NCBI RefSeq assembly: GCF_024181725.1
Contig: NZ_CP028908.1
Location: 434,001 to 498,000 of the forward strand
Length of the DNA stretch: 64,000 nucleotides
Source of the DNA: Bradyrhizobium sp. WD16
GTDB lineage: Bacteria; Pseudomonadota; Alphaproteobacteria; Rhizobiales; Xanthobacteraceae
Reading direction: 5' to 3'
Each line of letters opens with the position of its first letter. The stretch's first letter is position 1. The translations under genes and the position numbers were made by a program. Shown here in pieces: positions 33,755 to 45,106 of the stretch. The notes below the pieces were generated by a model. It did no database searches, was not told where the DNA came from, and saw only the letters and a list, made by a program, of their open reading frames with translations.

Positions 33755-34476
33755 GCAAGCCCCTCCTCACCCTCGCCGGCGTCCATACCCATATCGGGCG
33801 CTACCACATCCTGCAGGGCGTCGACTGCGAGGCGCTGGAAGGGCGCACCACCATGCTGCTCGGCCGCAACGGCGCCGGCAAGACCACGACGCTGCGCACC
33901 ATCATGGGGCTGTGGCCGGCGTCCGCCGGCAGCATCAGCCTCAGCGGCAGGCGCATCGAGGCCATGGCGACGCCGGACATCGCCGCGCTCGGCATCGGCT
34001 ATGTGCCGGAGGCCATGGCGGTGTTCGCCGATCTGACGGTGAAGGAAAATCTCCTGCTCGCCGCCCGCGCCGGCCCGCTCGACGACGACCGCCTCGCCTG
34101 GATCTTCCAGTTCTTTCCGGCGCTGAAGAAGTTCTGGCTGTCGCGCGCCGGCACCCTGTCGGGCGGCCAGAAGCAGATGCTGTCCATCGCCCGCGCCATC
34201 GTCGAGCCGCGCCAGCTGCTTTTGATCGACGAGCCGACCAAGGGCCTCGCCCCCGCCATCGTCGTGGCGCTGATCGACTGCCTGCGGGAGATCGGGCGCC
34301 GCGGCGCCACCATCCTCCTCGTCGAGCAGAATTTCCGCGTCGCCGAAGCGCTCGGCGACGAGGTCCTGGTGATGGACAACGGCCGCATCGTCCATCATGG
34401 CGCCATGGCCGAACTCGCCGCCGACACCGCGCTGCAGGAACATTTCCTCGGCCTCAGCCTCGAGGCGCATCAATGA
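33751..34476 (+). CDS. ABC transporter ATP-binding protein (LivF type)
   Basis: 241 residues. Walker A LLGRNGAGKTTTLRT, signature TLSGGQKQMLSIARAIV, Walker B LLLIDEPTKGLAPAIV, switch region LVEQN where LivF proteins normally have Q in place of H. It pairs with the LivG-type subunit to energise the transporter. It overlaps the preceding gene and the following permease by four bases each, indicating strict co-translation. Confidence 0.94.
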   Translation: MSKPLLTLAGVHTHIGRYHILQGVDCEALEGRTTMLLGRNGAGKTTTLRTIMGLWPASAGSISLSGRRIEAMATPDIAALGIGYVPEAMAVFADLTVKENLLLAARAGPLDDDRLAWIFQFFPALKKFWLSRAGTLSGGQKQMLSIARAIVEPRQLLLIDEPTKGLAPAIVVALIDCLREIGRRGATILLVEQNFRVAEALGDEVLVMDNGRIVHHGAMAELAADTALQEHFLGLSLEAHQ

Positions 34477-35501
34477 CCGACGTTCCCGCCCCGCAGCAAG
34501 CCGCGACACCCGACGTGCTGCCGAAACCGCCACGCGACTATCTGCCGGTGCTGCTGCCCTTCATCCTCGCCGCCGCCATGCTGCCGCTGGTCGGCTCGTT
34601 CTCGTCCTGGATCACGCTGACGGTGGCGAGCCTCGCCATGGGCATGATGATCTTCATCATGGCCTCAGGGCTGACGCTGGTGTTCGGCCTGATGGACGTG
34701 CTCAATTTCGGCCACGGCGCCTTCATCGCGGTGGGCGCCTATGTCGCCACGCTGGTGCTCGGCCCGATGGCGTCGTTCATCCAGGCGGATTCGCTCGCCA
34801 GCAATCTGCTGGCGCTGGCGCCGGCGGCGCTGCTCGCCATGGCGGTGTCGGGCGCGCTCGGCCTCGTCTTCGAGCGCGTGCTGGTGCTGCCGGTCTACGG
34901 CAATCACCTCAAGCAGATCCTGATCACCATGGGCGGATTGATCGTCGCCGAGCAGGCGCTCTACGCGCTGTTTGGCCCGGCCCAGATCCCGCTGCCGCTG
35001 CCCTCCGCGCTGCGCGGCTCCTTCGTCCTCGGCGATGTCGCCATCGCCAAATATCGCGTACTGGCCATGGCGGTCGGCCTCGTCGTCTTCCTCGCCACGC
35101 TGCTGGTGCTCAACCGCACCAAGATCGGCCTATTGATCCGCGCCGGGGTCGAGAACCGCGAGATGGTGGAAGCGCTGGGCTATCACATCCGCCGCCTGTT
35201 CCTCGGCGTCTTCATGGTGGGCTCGGCGCTGGCCGGGCTCGGCGGGGTGATGTGGGGCCTCTATCGCGAGCAGATCCACGCCTCCATGGGCGCCGACCTG
35301 ATGGTGCTGATCTTCATCGTCGTCATCATCGGCGGTCTCGGCTCGGTCGCCGGCTGCTTCATCGGCGCCGTCCTGGTGGCGATGGTCGCCAATTACGGCG
35401 GCTTCCTCGTCCCCAAGCTCGCCCTCGTCTCCAACATCCTGCTGATGGTGGTGATCCTGATGTGGCGCCCGCGCGGCCTCTACCCGGTGACGACCCGATG
35501 A
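34473..35501 (+). CDS. Branched-chain-type ABC permease (LivH type)
   Basis: 342 residues. A proline-rich leader of ~25 residues precedes about eight hydrophobic helices. LivH landmarks are ASGLTLVFGLMDVLNFGHGA near the start, IGLLIRAGVENREMVEALGY (the cytoplasmic coupling loop with the EAA-like sequence) and IIGGLGSVAGCFIGAVLV. It forms the transmembrane channel with LivM. Start and stop both overlap neighbouring genes. Confidence 0.93.
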   Translation: MTDVPAPQQAATPDVLPKPPRDYLPVLLPFILAAAMLPLVGSFSSWITLTVASLAMGMMIFIMASGLTLVFGLMDVLNFGHGAFIAVGAYVATLVLGPMASFIQADSLASNLLALAPAALLAMAVSGALGLVFERVLVLPVYGNHLKQILITMGGLIVAEQALYALFGPAQIPLPLPSALRGSFVLGDVAIAKYRVLAMAVGLVVFLATLLVLNRTKIGLLIRAGVENREMVEALGYHIRRLFLGVFMVGSALAGLGGVMWGLYREQIHASMGADLMVLIFIVVIIGGLGSVAGCFIGAVLVAMVANYGGFLVPKLALVSNILLMVVILMWRPRGLYPVTTR

Positions 35502-36559
35502 TGATCCTGTCCGGCGATCCGCCGCGCAACCGCGCGCTCACCCTGATCCTCGTCGCCATCGTGCTGGCGCTGGCGCTGGCGCCGTTCCTGTTTCCCGGCG
35601 CCAAGGCGCTCAATGTCGCGGTGAAGATCTGCGTCTTCGCCGCGCTGGTGGCATCCTACGACCTGTTGCTCGGCTATACCGGCTCGGTCTCCTTCGCCCA
35701 TACGATGTTCTACGGCATCGGCAGCTACGCCATCGCGATCGCGCTCTACGCCATGGGACCGAGCTGGGCCGCCATCGGCACCGCCGTTCTCTGCGGCCTG
35801 CCGCTGGCGGCGCTGCTGGCGCTCGCCATCGGCCTGTTCTCGCTGCGGGTGCAGGCGATCTTCTTCGCCATGATCACCCTCGCCGTCGCGTCCGCCTTCC
35901 TGGTGCTGGCCTCGCAGCTCTCCTGGCTGACCGGCGGCGAGGACGGCCGCAGCTTCCAGCTGCCCGAACTGCTGCGACCCGGCACGGTCTTCGCCAAGAA
36001 TGTCTTCGGCGTCACCATCAGCGGCCGCACGCTGAGCTACTACATCGTCTTCGTCGGCGCGGCGGCGATGATCCTGCTGCTGCTGCGCATCGTCAATTCG
36101 CCGTTCGGCCGCGTGCTGCAGGCGATCCGCGAGAACCGTTTCCGCGCCGAGGCGCTCGGCTATCGCACCGTGTTCCACCTGACCTGGGCCAACTGCATCG
36201 CCGCCCTGGTCGCCGCCTTCGCCGGCATGCTCAACGCGCTGTGGCTGCGCTATGCCGGGCCCGACACCTCGCTGTCCTTCGCCATCATGCTCGACATCCT
36301 CTTGATGGTGGTGATCGGCGGCATGGGCACGATCTACGGCGCGCTGATCGGCGCGGTGATCTTCATCCTGGCGCAGAACTATCTGCAGCCGCTGATGGGC
36401 GCCGCCTCCAGGGCCGCCAGCGAGGTCGGCCTGCCGCTGCTGCCCCACCTGCTCGATCCGGATCGCTGGCTGCTGTGGCTCGGCCTGCTCTTCGTCGCCA
36501 GCGTCTACTTCTTTCCAACCGGCGTGGTCGGACGCTTGAGAGGGATGACCCGCGCATGA
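35498..36559 (+). CDS. Branched-chain-type ABC permease (LivM type)
   Basis: 353 residues with eight or nine hydrophobic helices. LivM landmarks: ASYDLLLGYTGSVSFAHTMF, VLQAIRENRFRAEALGYRTV (coupling loop), VVIGGMGTIYGALIGAVIFI. A larger periplasmic segment (LSWLTGGEDGRSFQLPELLR) is typical of LivM. The gene overlaps LivH and the hydrolase gene. It completes the set of five transport proteins. Confidence 0.93.
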   Translation: MMILSGDPPRNRALTLILVAIVLALALAPFLFPGAKALNVAVKICVFAALVASYDLLLGYTGSVSFAHTMFYGIGSYAIAIALYAMGPSWAAIGTAVLCGLPLAALLALAIGLFSLRVQAIFFAMITLAVASAFLVLASQLSWLTGGEDGRSFQLPELLRPGTVFAKNVFGVTISGRTLSYYIVFVGAAAMILLLLRIVNSPFGRVLQAIRENRFRAEALGYRTVFHLTWANCIAALVAAFAGMLNALWLRYAGPDTSLSFAIMLDILLMVVIGGMGTIYGALIGAVIFILAQNYLQPLMGAASRAASEVGLPLLPHLLDPDRWLLWLGLLFVASVYFFPTGVVGRLRGMTRA

Positions 36560-37395
36560 CCACCCAGCCCGCTTCGCATTACATCACCCTGTGCGGCCGC
36601 GAGGTTCACTATGTCGAATGGGGCCGGCGCGACCAGCCGCCGCTGATCATGTGGCACGGCGTGGCGCGCACCGGGCGCGACTTCGACGACCTCGCGTCCG
36701 CGCTCGCCGACCGCCGCCATATCATCGTGCCCGACACCATCGGACGCGGCCTGTCGCAATGGAGCCCGGACCCGCACGGCGAATACAACACGCCGTTCTA
36801 TGCGCGGCAGGCGGTCGAGCTGCTCGACCAGCTCGGCCTTGAGACCGTCGACTGGATCGGCACCTCCATGGGCGCGATCACCGGCATCCGCGCCGCCGCC
36901 GGCGATCTGCACGGCCGCGTCCGCCGCATGGTGCTCAACGATATGGGCCCGATCATCGCCCAGGCGGCGCTCGACCGCATCCGCTCCTACGCCGGCGCGC
37001 CGCCACGGTTCGAGCGCGTCTCCGAGCTCGAGGGCTACTTCCGCCAGATCTACAAACCCTACGGCTTCCTCACCGATACCCAGTGGCGGCGCATGACCGA
37101 GAGCTCGGTGCGGCGCCTGCCCGACGGCGGCGTCACCACTCATTTCGATCCCATGATCAAGCTGCACTTCGAGACCAACGAGGAGCAGTGGGATAACTGG
37201 GACAAGCTGACCTGCGACATGCTCTGCCTGCGCGGCGAGACCTCCGATCTGCTGCTGGTCGAAGACGCCGCCAGGATGGAAGCGCGCAACCCGCGCTGCA
37301 AGGTCGTGACCATCGGCGGTTGCGGCCACGCCCCGGCGCTCAACGTGCCCGACCAGATCGAGCTGGTGAGCAACTTCATCAATGCGGGGGTGTGA
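36556..37395 (+). CDS. Alpha/beta hydrolase co-transcribed with the ABC transporter
   Basis: 279 residues, alpha/beta-hydrolase fold. MWHGVARTGRDFDDL contains the oxyanion HG motif; WIGTSMGAITGIRAAA is the nucleophile elbow G-T-S-M-G; the acid is probably D in LRGETSDLLLVED; the histidine is in IGGCGHAPALN. The family includes esterases and meta-cleavage product hydrolases. The ATGA overlap with livM makes it the last gene of the operon, so it probably acts on the imported compound, for example hydrolysing an ester or amide (inference). No enzymes of a full degradation pathway follow. Confidence 0.88.
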   Translation: MTTQPASHYITLCGREVHYVEWGRRDQPPLIMWHGVARTGRDFDDLASALADRRHIIVPDTIGRGLSQWSPDPHGEYNTPFYARQAVELLDQLGLETVDWIGTSMGAITGIRAAAGDLHGRVRRMVLNDMGPIIAQAALDRIRSYAGAPPRFERVSELEGYFRQIYKPYGFLTDTQWRRMTESSVRRLPDGGVTTHFDPMIKLHFETNEEQWDNWDKLTCDMLCLRGETSDLLLVEDAARMEARNPRCKVVTIGGCGHAPALNVPDQIELVSNFINAGV

Positions 37396-37652
37396 GGCCG
37401 AGGACGATTCCTCCTCTGTCATCGTCAACGACGACAAAAATGGTCCGTGCCGGCACTATTTGGTAGGCGATCATTGCCCGTTTGAAGCGGGCGATGACAA
37501 CGGAGAGAGCAGCGAAATGCGCGGGTAAGCTGCCTCGCCGCCCCAGCCCCTGCATCAATGCAGGGCACGGTTGCCCGCGCTTGCCCTTTGGCGCCGCAGT
37601 GCACATCTGTTCTGCCCATCGTCCTGCAAGCTTATCCAGGGGATCCCCATCC

Positions 37653-38741
37653 ATGAGTGCTGCAACATTGTTCGAGCCCTACAAGCTCGGCCCGATCACC
37701 CTCGCCAATCGCCTGGTGATGGCGCCGCTGACGCGCAATCGCGCCGAAGCCGGTTTCGTACCGGGGGCGCTCACGGCCGAATATTATGGCCAGCGCGCCT
37801 CGGCCGGCCTCCTGATCACCGAAGCGAGCCAGATCTCCCAGCAGGGCCAGGGCTATCAGGACACCCCCGGAATCTATTCCAGGGAGCAGGTCGCCGGCTG
37901 GCGCAAGGTTACCGACGAAGTGCACAAGCGCGGCGGCAAGATCTTCATCCAGCTCTGGCATGTGGGGCGCATCTCGCACACCGACCTGCAGCCGGGCCAC
38001 GGCGCGCCGGTGGCGCCGTCGGCGATCGCCGCCAGGGGCAAGACCTTCGTCGGCGGACAGTTCGTCGACGTCTCCGCGCCGCGCGCGCTCGAGCTGAGTG
38101 AAATCCCCGGCATCATCGCCGACTACCGCAAGGCCGCCGCCAATGCCGTCGCCGCCGGCTTCGACGGCGTCGAGATCCACGGCGCCAACGGCTACCTGCT
38201 CGATCAGTTCGCCAAGGACGGTACCAACAAGCGCACCGACGCCTATGGCGGGTCGATCGAGAATCGCGCCCGGCTGATGCTCGAGGTGGCGAAGGCGGTG
38301 GTCGAGGAGATCGGCGCCGAGCGCACCGGCATCCGCATCTCGCCGGTGACCCCGGCCAACGACATTTCCGATTCCAATCCGCAGCCGCTGTTCGACACCA
38401 TCGTCGACGGCCTCGCCAAGCTCAAGCTCGTCTATCTCCACGTCGTCGAGGGCGCGACCGGCGGGCCGCGCGACAATGCGCCGTTCGACTATGCCTCGCT
38501 GCGCAAGCGCTTCGCCGGCGCCTACATCGCCAACAACGGCTACACGCTGGCGCTGGCGAACGAGGTGCTGGCGGCCGGACAGGCCGACCTGATCGCCTTC
38601 GGCAAGGCGTTCATCGCCAATCCCGACCTCGTCGAACGCTTCAGGAAGGGCGCGCCGCTCAACGAGCCCGACCGCGCCACCTTCTACGGCGGCGGCGCCA
38701 AGGGCTATACCGATTATCCGACGCTGCAGGCGGCGGAGTAA
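37653..38741 (+). CDS. nemA: Alkene reductase, Old Yellow Enzyme family (NemA-like)
   Basis: 362 residues. This FMN enzyme reduces activated C=C bonds (N-ethylmaleimide, nitro esters, enones) with NADPH. Signatures are LFEPYKLGPITLANRLVMAP, FIQLWHVGRISHTDLQPG, EIHGANGYLLDQF (the H-x-x-N-G pair that binds the substrate carbonyl) and DAYGGSIENRARLMLEV. The FMN-binding IRISPVTPAND and FGKAFIANPDLVERF follow. It is preceded by 257 bases with no feature, so it has its own promoter. A terminator lies at 38867-38893. Confidence 0.94.
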   Translation: MSAATLFEPYKLGPITLANRLVMAPLTRNRAEAGFVPGALTAEYYGQRASAGLLITEASQISQQGQGYQDTPGIYSREQVAGWRKVTDEVHKRGGKIFIQLWHVGRISHTDLQPGHGAPVAPSAIAARGKTFVGGQFVDVSAPRALELSEIPGIIADYRKAAANAVAAGFDGVEIHGANGYLLDQFAKDGTNKRTDAYGGSIENRARLMLEVAKAVVEEIGAERTGIRISPVTPANDISDSNPQPLFDTIVDGLAKLKLVYLHVVEGATGGPRDNAPFDYASLRKRFAGAYIANNGYTLALANEVLAAGQADLIAFGKAFIANPDLVERFRKGAPLNEPDRATFYGGGAKGYTDYPTLQAAE

Positions 38742-38866
38742 GCCGGGCTGGAGCAAGCGCCCCGCCGCACATCGTGCTGTCGTCCTCCGCGAAAGCGGAG
38801 GGCGGTGAAGGCGAGCGATGACAGCCGGGAGCGAGGCGGCGCCGCACTCCACCGCCGCTAAAAATG

Positions 38867-38893
38867 AAAAGGCCGGGATCGCTCCCGGCCTTT
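38867..38893. terminator. Bidirectional terminator between nemA and glpV
   Basis: AAAAGGCCGGGATCGCTCCC, then GGCCTTT: a 7-bp GC stem flanked by A-run and T-run. It can end both the + strand nemA transcript and the long minus-strand glp operon transcript. Confidence 0.8.
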
Positions 38894-38925
38894 CGCGTTG
38901 AGATCCGATCGAAGGATCGCGTGCC

Positions 38926-40704
38926 TTACTTGGCCGAGGCCTGGCGCTTCGGCGGGGTGGCCGGCCACGACTTGATCAGGGTGTCGTAGTCGATGGTCTC
39001 GCCCTTCGGCTTCTCGTTCGCCAGCTTGCGCTGGGGCGCGATGTTGCCGTCCTTTTCAGACTTGGCGTACCAGTATTCCGCCGTCTGCTTCGGATTGAGC
39101 TTCGGACCGCATTCGCCCTGCACCTTGGACTTCTCCAGGCGCTCCATGACGGAATCCTGGGCCGCGGCCAGGGAGTCCATCGCCTGCTGCGCGGTCTTCG
39201 CACCGGACGCTGCATCGCCGATGTTCTGCCACCACAGCTGCGCGAGCTTCGGATAATCCGGCACGTTGTTGCCGGTCGGGGTCCACTGCACGCGCGCCGG
39301 CGAGCGGTAGAACTCGATCAGGCCGCCGAGCTTCGGGGCGCGTTCGGTGAAGCTCTTGTCCCAGATGTCGGATTCACGAATGAAGGTGAGACCGACATGG
39401 CTCTTCTTCAGCGACACCGACTTGGAGACGATGAACTGCAGATAGAGCCAGGCCGCCTTGCGGCGCTCGACCGGAGTCGATTTCAGCAGCGTCAGCGAGC
39501 CGACGTCCTGATAACCGAGCTTCATGCCGTCTTTCCAATAGGCGCCGTGGGGCGACGGAGCCATGCGCCACTTCGGCGTGCCGTCCGCGTTCATCACCGG
39601 CAGGCCGGGCTTGACCATGTCGGCGGTGAAGGCGGTGTACCAGAAGATCTGCTGGGCGATATTGCCCTGCGACGGAACCGGGCCCGATTCGGAGAAGGTC
39701 ATGCCCTGAGCCTGCGGCGGGGCATACTTCTTCATCCAGTCGAGATATTTGACGATCGAATAGACCGCCGCCGGACCATTGACGTCGCCGCCGCGTTCGA
39801 CCGAAGAGCCGACCGGACGGCAGCCTTCCATGCGGATGCCCCATTCGTCGACCGGCAGGCCGTTCGGAAGGCCCTTGTCGCCGTTGCCCGCCATCGACAG
39901 CCAGGCGTCGGTGAAGCGCCAGCCGAGCGAGGGGTCCTTCTTGCCATAGTCCATATGGCCATAGACCTTGACGCCGTTGATCTCCTTGACGTCGTTGGTG
40001 AAGAAATCGGCTATATCCTCGTAGGCCGACCAGTTCACCGGCACGCCGAGGTCGTAGCCGTATTTGGCCTTGAACTTGGCCTTGATGTCCGGGTTGGTGA
40101 ACCAGTCGTAGCGGAACCAGTAGAGGTTGGCGAACTGCTGGTCCGGCAGCTGGTAGAGATGGCCGTTCGGGGCGGTGGTGAACGACTTGCCGATGAAGTC
40201 GTCGAGGTCGAGCGTCGGATCGGTGACGTCCTTGCCCTCCTTGGCCATCCAGTCGGTCAGGTCGACCGCCTGGCCGTAGCGGAAGTGGGTGCCGATGAAG
40301 TCGGAATCGTTGATCCAGCCGTCATAGACGTTCTTGCCCGACTGCATCTGGGTCTGGATCTTCTCGACGACGTCGCCTTCCTGGATGATGTCGTGCTTGA
40401 CCTTGATCCCGGTGATCTCCTCGAACGCCTTGGCCAGCGTCTTGGATTCATATTCATGGGTGGTCAGGGTCTCGGAGACGACATTGATCTCCATGCCCTT
40501 GAAGGGCGCGGCCGCCTTGGCGAACCACTGCATCTCCTTGAGCTGGTCGGCCTTGGAGAGGGTCGACGGCTGAAATTCGCTGTCGATCCACTTCTGCGCC
40601 GCTGCGTCGTCGGCGCGGGCCGCCGGCGCGAGGGCGACCGCAGCGAGCAGCGCCGCCGCACTCGTCATCGTCGCGAGACGATATTTCCCGGTCGTATATC
40701 GCAT
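38926..40704 (-). CDS. glpV: Glycerol ABC transporter substrate-binding protein
   Basis: 592 residues with a signal peptide (ATMTSAAALLAAVALAPAARA, cut before DDAAA). It is a large family 1 extracellular solute-binding protein: FEEITGIKVKHDIIQEGDVV, GHLYQLPDQQFANLYWFRYD, MDYGKKDPSLGWRFTDAWLS. Size and order match GlpV of the Rhizobium GlpSTPQV glycerol transporter. As the last gene of the operon it is separated from glpU by 183 bases containing a GGAGGAAACC ribosome site, which may allow extra expression of the abundant binding protein. Confidence 0.92.
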   Translation of the reverse strand: MRYTTGKYRLATMTSAAALLAAVALAPAARADDAAAQKWIDSEFQPSTLSKADQLKEMQWFAKAAAPFKGMEINVVSETLTTHEYESKTLAKAFEEITGIKVKHDIIQEGDVVEKIQTQMQSGKNVYDGWINDSDFIGTHFRYGQAVDLTDWMAKEGKDVTDPTLDLDDFIGKSFTTAPNGHLYQLPDQQFANLYWFRYDWFTNPDIKAKFKAKYGYDLGVPVNWSAYEDIADFFTNDVKEINGVKVYGHMDYGKKDPSLGWRFTDAWLSMAGNGDKGLPNGLPVDEWGIRMEGCRPVGSSVERGGDVNGPAAVYSIVKYLDWMKKYAPPQAQGMTFSESGPVPSQGNIAQQIFWYTAFTADMVKPGLPVMNADGTPKWRMAPSPHGAYWKDGMKLGYQDVGSLTLLKSTPVERRKAAWLYLQFIVSKSVSLKKSHVGLTFIRESDIWDKSFTERAPKLGGLIEFYRSPARVQWTPTGNNVPDYPKLAQLWWQNIGDAASGAKTAQQAMDSLAAAQDSVMERLEKSKVQGECGPKLNPKQTAEYWYAKSEKDGNIAPQRKLANEKPKGETIDYDTLIKSWPATPPKRQASAK

Positions 40705-40887
40705 TTGGTTTCCTCCGTTGATGCGACTTGGGTGTTGTCAGTCCCGGGTTGCCCCCCGGTTCAGCGACGCACGCCGCGACCAGCGCCGCGCGCCGTGAAG
40801 TCTTGTCCTGCGCGGCCGTGTCACCGACCCGGTCGCGCATTCTCCGTCAGGTGCGGCCCCGGCAGCCCGGGACCGTCGTTCCGCCGT

Positions 40888-41214
40888 TCAGACCTTGCGA
40901 AAGATGACGATGGCCAGAAGCAGCGAAATTGCGGTTGCGAGCCACAGGCTCGAAATCTCGACGCCCTCGCCGATCGGCAGCGACGCGATCGGATCGGTGC
41001 CGACGACGCCGATCCAGACGAGGTGAATGACGGCGGCGGCGATCAGCGAAACGAACAGCCGGTCGCCGCGGGTGGTCGGGATGCGCAGCACGCCGACCCG
41101 CTCGGTCTCGGGATAGGCGAGCCCGAGCCAGGTCATCGTCCCCAGCGTGAGCGCCAGCAGCACGAAGAAGATCGCGGTCGGCGCCGTCCAGGCCATCCAT
41201 GCGAAGCTGTCCAC
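40888..41214 (-). CDS. glpU: Small membrane protein of the glycerol transporter operon (DUF2160)
   Basis: 108 residues from a GTG start at 41214 preceded by GGGAGGTCGCC. Three hydrophobic helices are visible: TAIFFVLLALTLGTMTWLGL, RLFVSLIAAAVIHLVWIGVV and SLWLATAISLLLAIVIF. The DUF2160 family occurs almost only inside glp transporter operons, where it is named glpU; its job is unknown, perhaps as an accessory subunit. The start is chosen because no ATG precedes the first helix (the first internal ATG is six codons in). Confidence 0.85.
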   Translation of the reverse strand: MDSFAWMAWTAPTAIFFVLLALTLGTMTWLGLAYPETERVGVLRIPTTRGDRLFVSLIAAAVIHLVWIGVVGTDPIASLPIGEGVEISSLWLATAISLLLAIVIFRKV

Positions 41215-41225
41215 GGCGACCTCCC

Positions 41226-42031
41226 TCAGACCCGGCCGAGCGCGAAGCCGCGCGCGATGTAATTGCGGACGAACCAGATCACCAGGGCGCCCGGGATGAT
41301 GGTGAGAACGCCGGCCGCCGCCAGCAGGCCCCAGTCCATGCCGGCCGCCGACACCGTACGCGTCATCGCCGCGGCGATCGGCTTGGCGTTGACCGAGGTC
41401 AGCGTGCGGGCGAGCAGCAGTTCGACCCAGGAGAACATGAAGCAGAAGAAGGCAGCGACGCCGATGCCGCTCGCGATCAGCGGCACCAGGATCCTGATGA
41501 AGAAACGCGGGAAGGAATAGCCGTCGAGGAAAGCGGTCTCGTCGATCTCGCGCGGCACGCTCGAGACGAAGCCCTCGAGAATCCACACCGCCAGCGGCAC
41601 GTTGAACAGGCAATGCGCCAGCGCCACCGCCCAGGGCGTATCGAACAGGTCGAGCGCCGAATAGAGGTTGAAGAACGGCAGCGCGAACACCGCCGGGGGC
41701 GCCATGCGGTTCGACAGCAGCCAGAAGAACAGATGCTTGTCGCCGATGAAGCGGAAGCGCGAGAAGGCGTAGGCCGCCGGCAGCGCGAAGGTGATCGAGA
41801 TCACGGTGTTGATGACGACGTATTCGAGCGAATGGATATAGGTCGAGTACCAGCTCTCGTCGGTGAAGATCCGGATGTAGTTGTCGAGCGTCGGCCTCTG
41901 CGGCCACAGCGTCATCGACGCCAGGATCTCGCCATTGGTCTTGAAGCTCATGTTGACCAGCCAGTAGATCGGCACGAGCAGGAAGACGATGAAGGCCAGC
42001 ATGATGGCGCGGCGGCCGGGAATGGTCTGCA

Positions 42032-42032
<1 letters not shown>
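41226..42032 (-). CDS. glpQ: Glycerol ABC transporter permease
   Basis: 268 residues of the MalG-like permease family, about six helices (IMLAFIVFLLVPIYWLVNMS first). The EAA loop reads SVPREIDETAFLDGYSFPRF, the site that contacts the ATPase. It pairs with GlpP. The ATG overlaps the glpP stop (ATGA). The N-terminal cytoplasmic tail is very short. Confidence 0.92.
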
Positions 42033-44019
<1,987 letters not shown>

Positions 44020-44026
44020 GCCGCCC

Positions 44027-45106
44027 TCACATCACCGCGGGGGCGGCGACCAGCCGTCCGGCGCTGTCGAAGACGAACAGGTCGCCAGGATCGAGCGCAG
44101 CCTCGAGGCGTTCGCCCGGCTCGAACTCGTGGATGCCGGGCAACACCGCCACCCAGCTGTCGCTGCCGTGCCGCAGATGGACGAAGCTCTCCGAGCCGGT
44201 GATCTCGGTCAGCAGCACCTCGGCGGCGAAGACGTGACGCCCGGCGACGCCGTCGGCGATGGCGAGCTGGTGGGCGCGGAAGCCGACGCGGTAGCGACCG
44301 TCGGCGATGCCGGCATAGAGGCCGCTCGCCGGCACCTCGACGCCGCTGCCATAGGTGACCATGCCCCCGTTCTTCTCCAGATCGATGGTGTTGAGCGGCG
44401 GATCGGAGAACACCTGGGCGACGCGCAGCGTCTCGGGACGGCGGTAGACCTTCGGCGTCTCGCCGAGCTGCAGCGCCGCGCCTTCCCACATGCAGATGGT
44501 GCTGCCGCCGAGCAGCAGCGCCTCGGAAGGCTCGGTGGTGGCATAGACGAAGATCGCGCCCGAAGCCTCGAATATCCGTGGCAGCTCGGCACGCAGTTCC
44601 TCGCGCAGCTTGTAGTCGAGGTTGGCGAGCGGCTCGTCGAGCAGCACGAGATCGGCGCCCTTGACGAGGGCGCGGGCGATCGCCGTGCGCTGCTGCTGGC
44701 CGCCGGACAGTTCGAGCGGCGTGCGCTGCAGATAGGGGTCGAGCTGCAGCAGCCGCGACGCCTCGCGCACCCGCGCCTCGATCTCGTCGCGCGGCCGGCC
44801 CTGGACCCGCAGCGGCGAGGCGATGTTCTCGTAGACGCTGAGCGAGGGGTAGTTGATGAACTGCTGATAGACCATGGCGACGGAGCGGCGGCGGACGTCG
44901 AAGCCGGTGACATCGGTGTCGCCGACCAGCAACCGTCCCTGCGTCGGCTTGTCGAGCCCGGCGAGCAGGCGCATCAACGTGGTCTTGCCCGACAGGGTCG
45001 GACCGAGCAGCACGGTGAGCGAACCGCGGACGAGGGTGAGCGAGACGTCGCGGATATAGGGCACGCCGCCGACCTCGCGCGAGACATGATCGAGGGTGAT
45101 GCTCAT
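44027..45106 (-). CDS. glpS: Glycerol ABC transporter ATPase lacking the switch histidine
   Basis: 359 residues, MalK-type. The Walker A is atypical (LGPTLSGKTTLMRLL), the signature is canonical (ELSGGQQQRTAIARALV), Walker B is LVLLDEPLANLDYKL, but the H-loop reads FVYATTEPSEALLLG, with Thr in place of the switch His. C-terminal beta domain from ~235. Its defects complement those of GlpT. The ATG overlaps the glpD stop, and seven bases separate it from glpT. Confidence 0.92.
   Translation of the reverse strand: MSITLDHVSREVGGVPYIRDVSLTLVRGSLTVLLGPTLSGKTTLMRLLAGLDKPTQGRLLVGDTDVTGFDVRRRSVAMVYQQFINYPSLSVYENIASPLRVQGRPRDEIEARVREASRLLQLDPYLQRTPLELSGGQQQRTAIARALVKGADLVLLDEPLANLDYKLREELRAELPRIFEASGAIFVYATTEPSEALLLGGSTICMWEGAALQLGETPKVYRRPETLRVAQVFSDPPLNTIDLEKNGGMVTYGSGVEVPASGLYAGIADGRYRVGFRAHQLAIADGVAGRHVFAAEVLLTEITGSESFVHLRHGSDSWVAVLPGIHEFEPGERLEAALDPGDLFVFDSAGRLVAAPAVM

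Noticed and set aside
39397-41262. Open frame of about 620 codons on the + strand opposite glpV and glpU
   Set aside because: Shadow of the glycerol-transport genes; low-complexity translation, no ribosome site, no family similarity.
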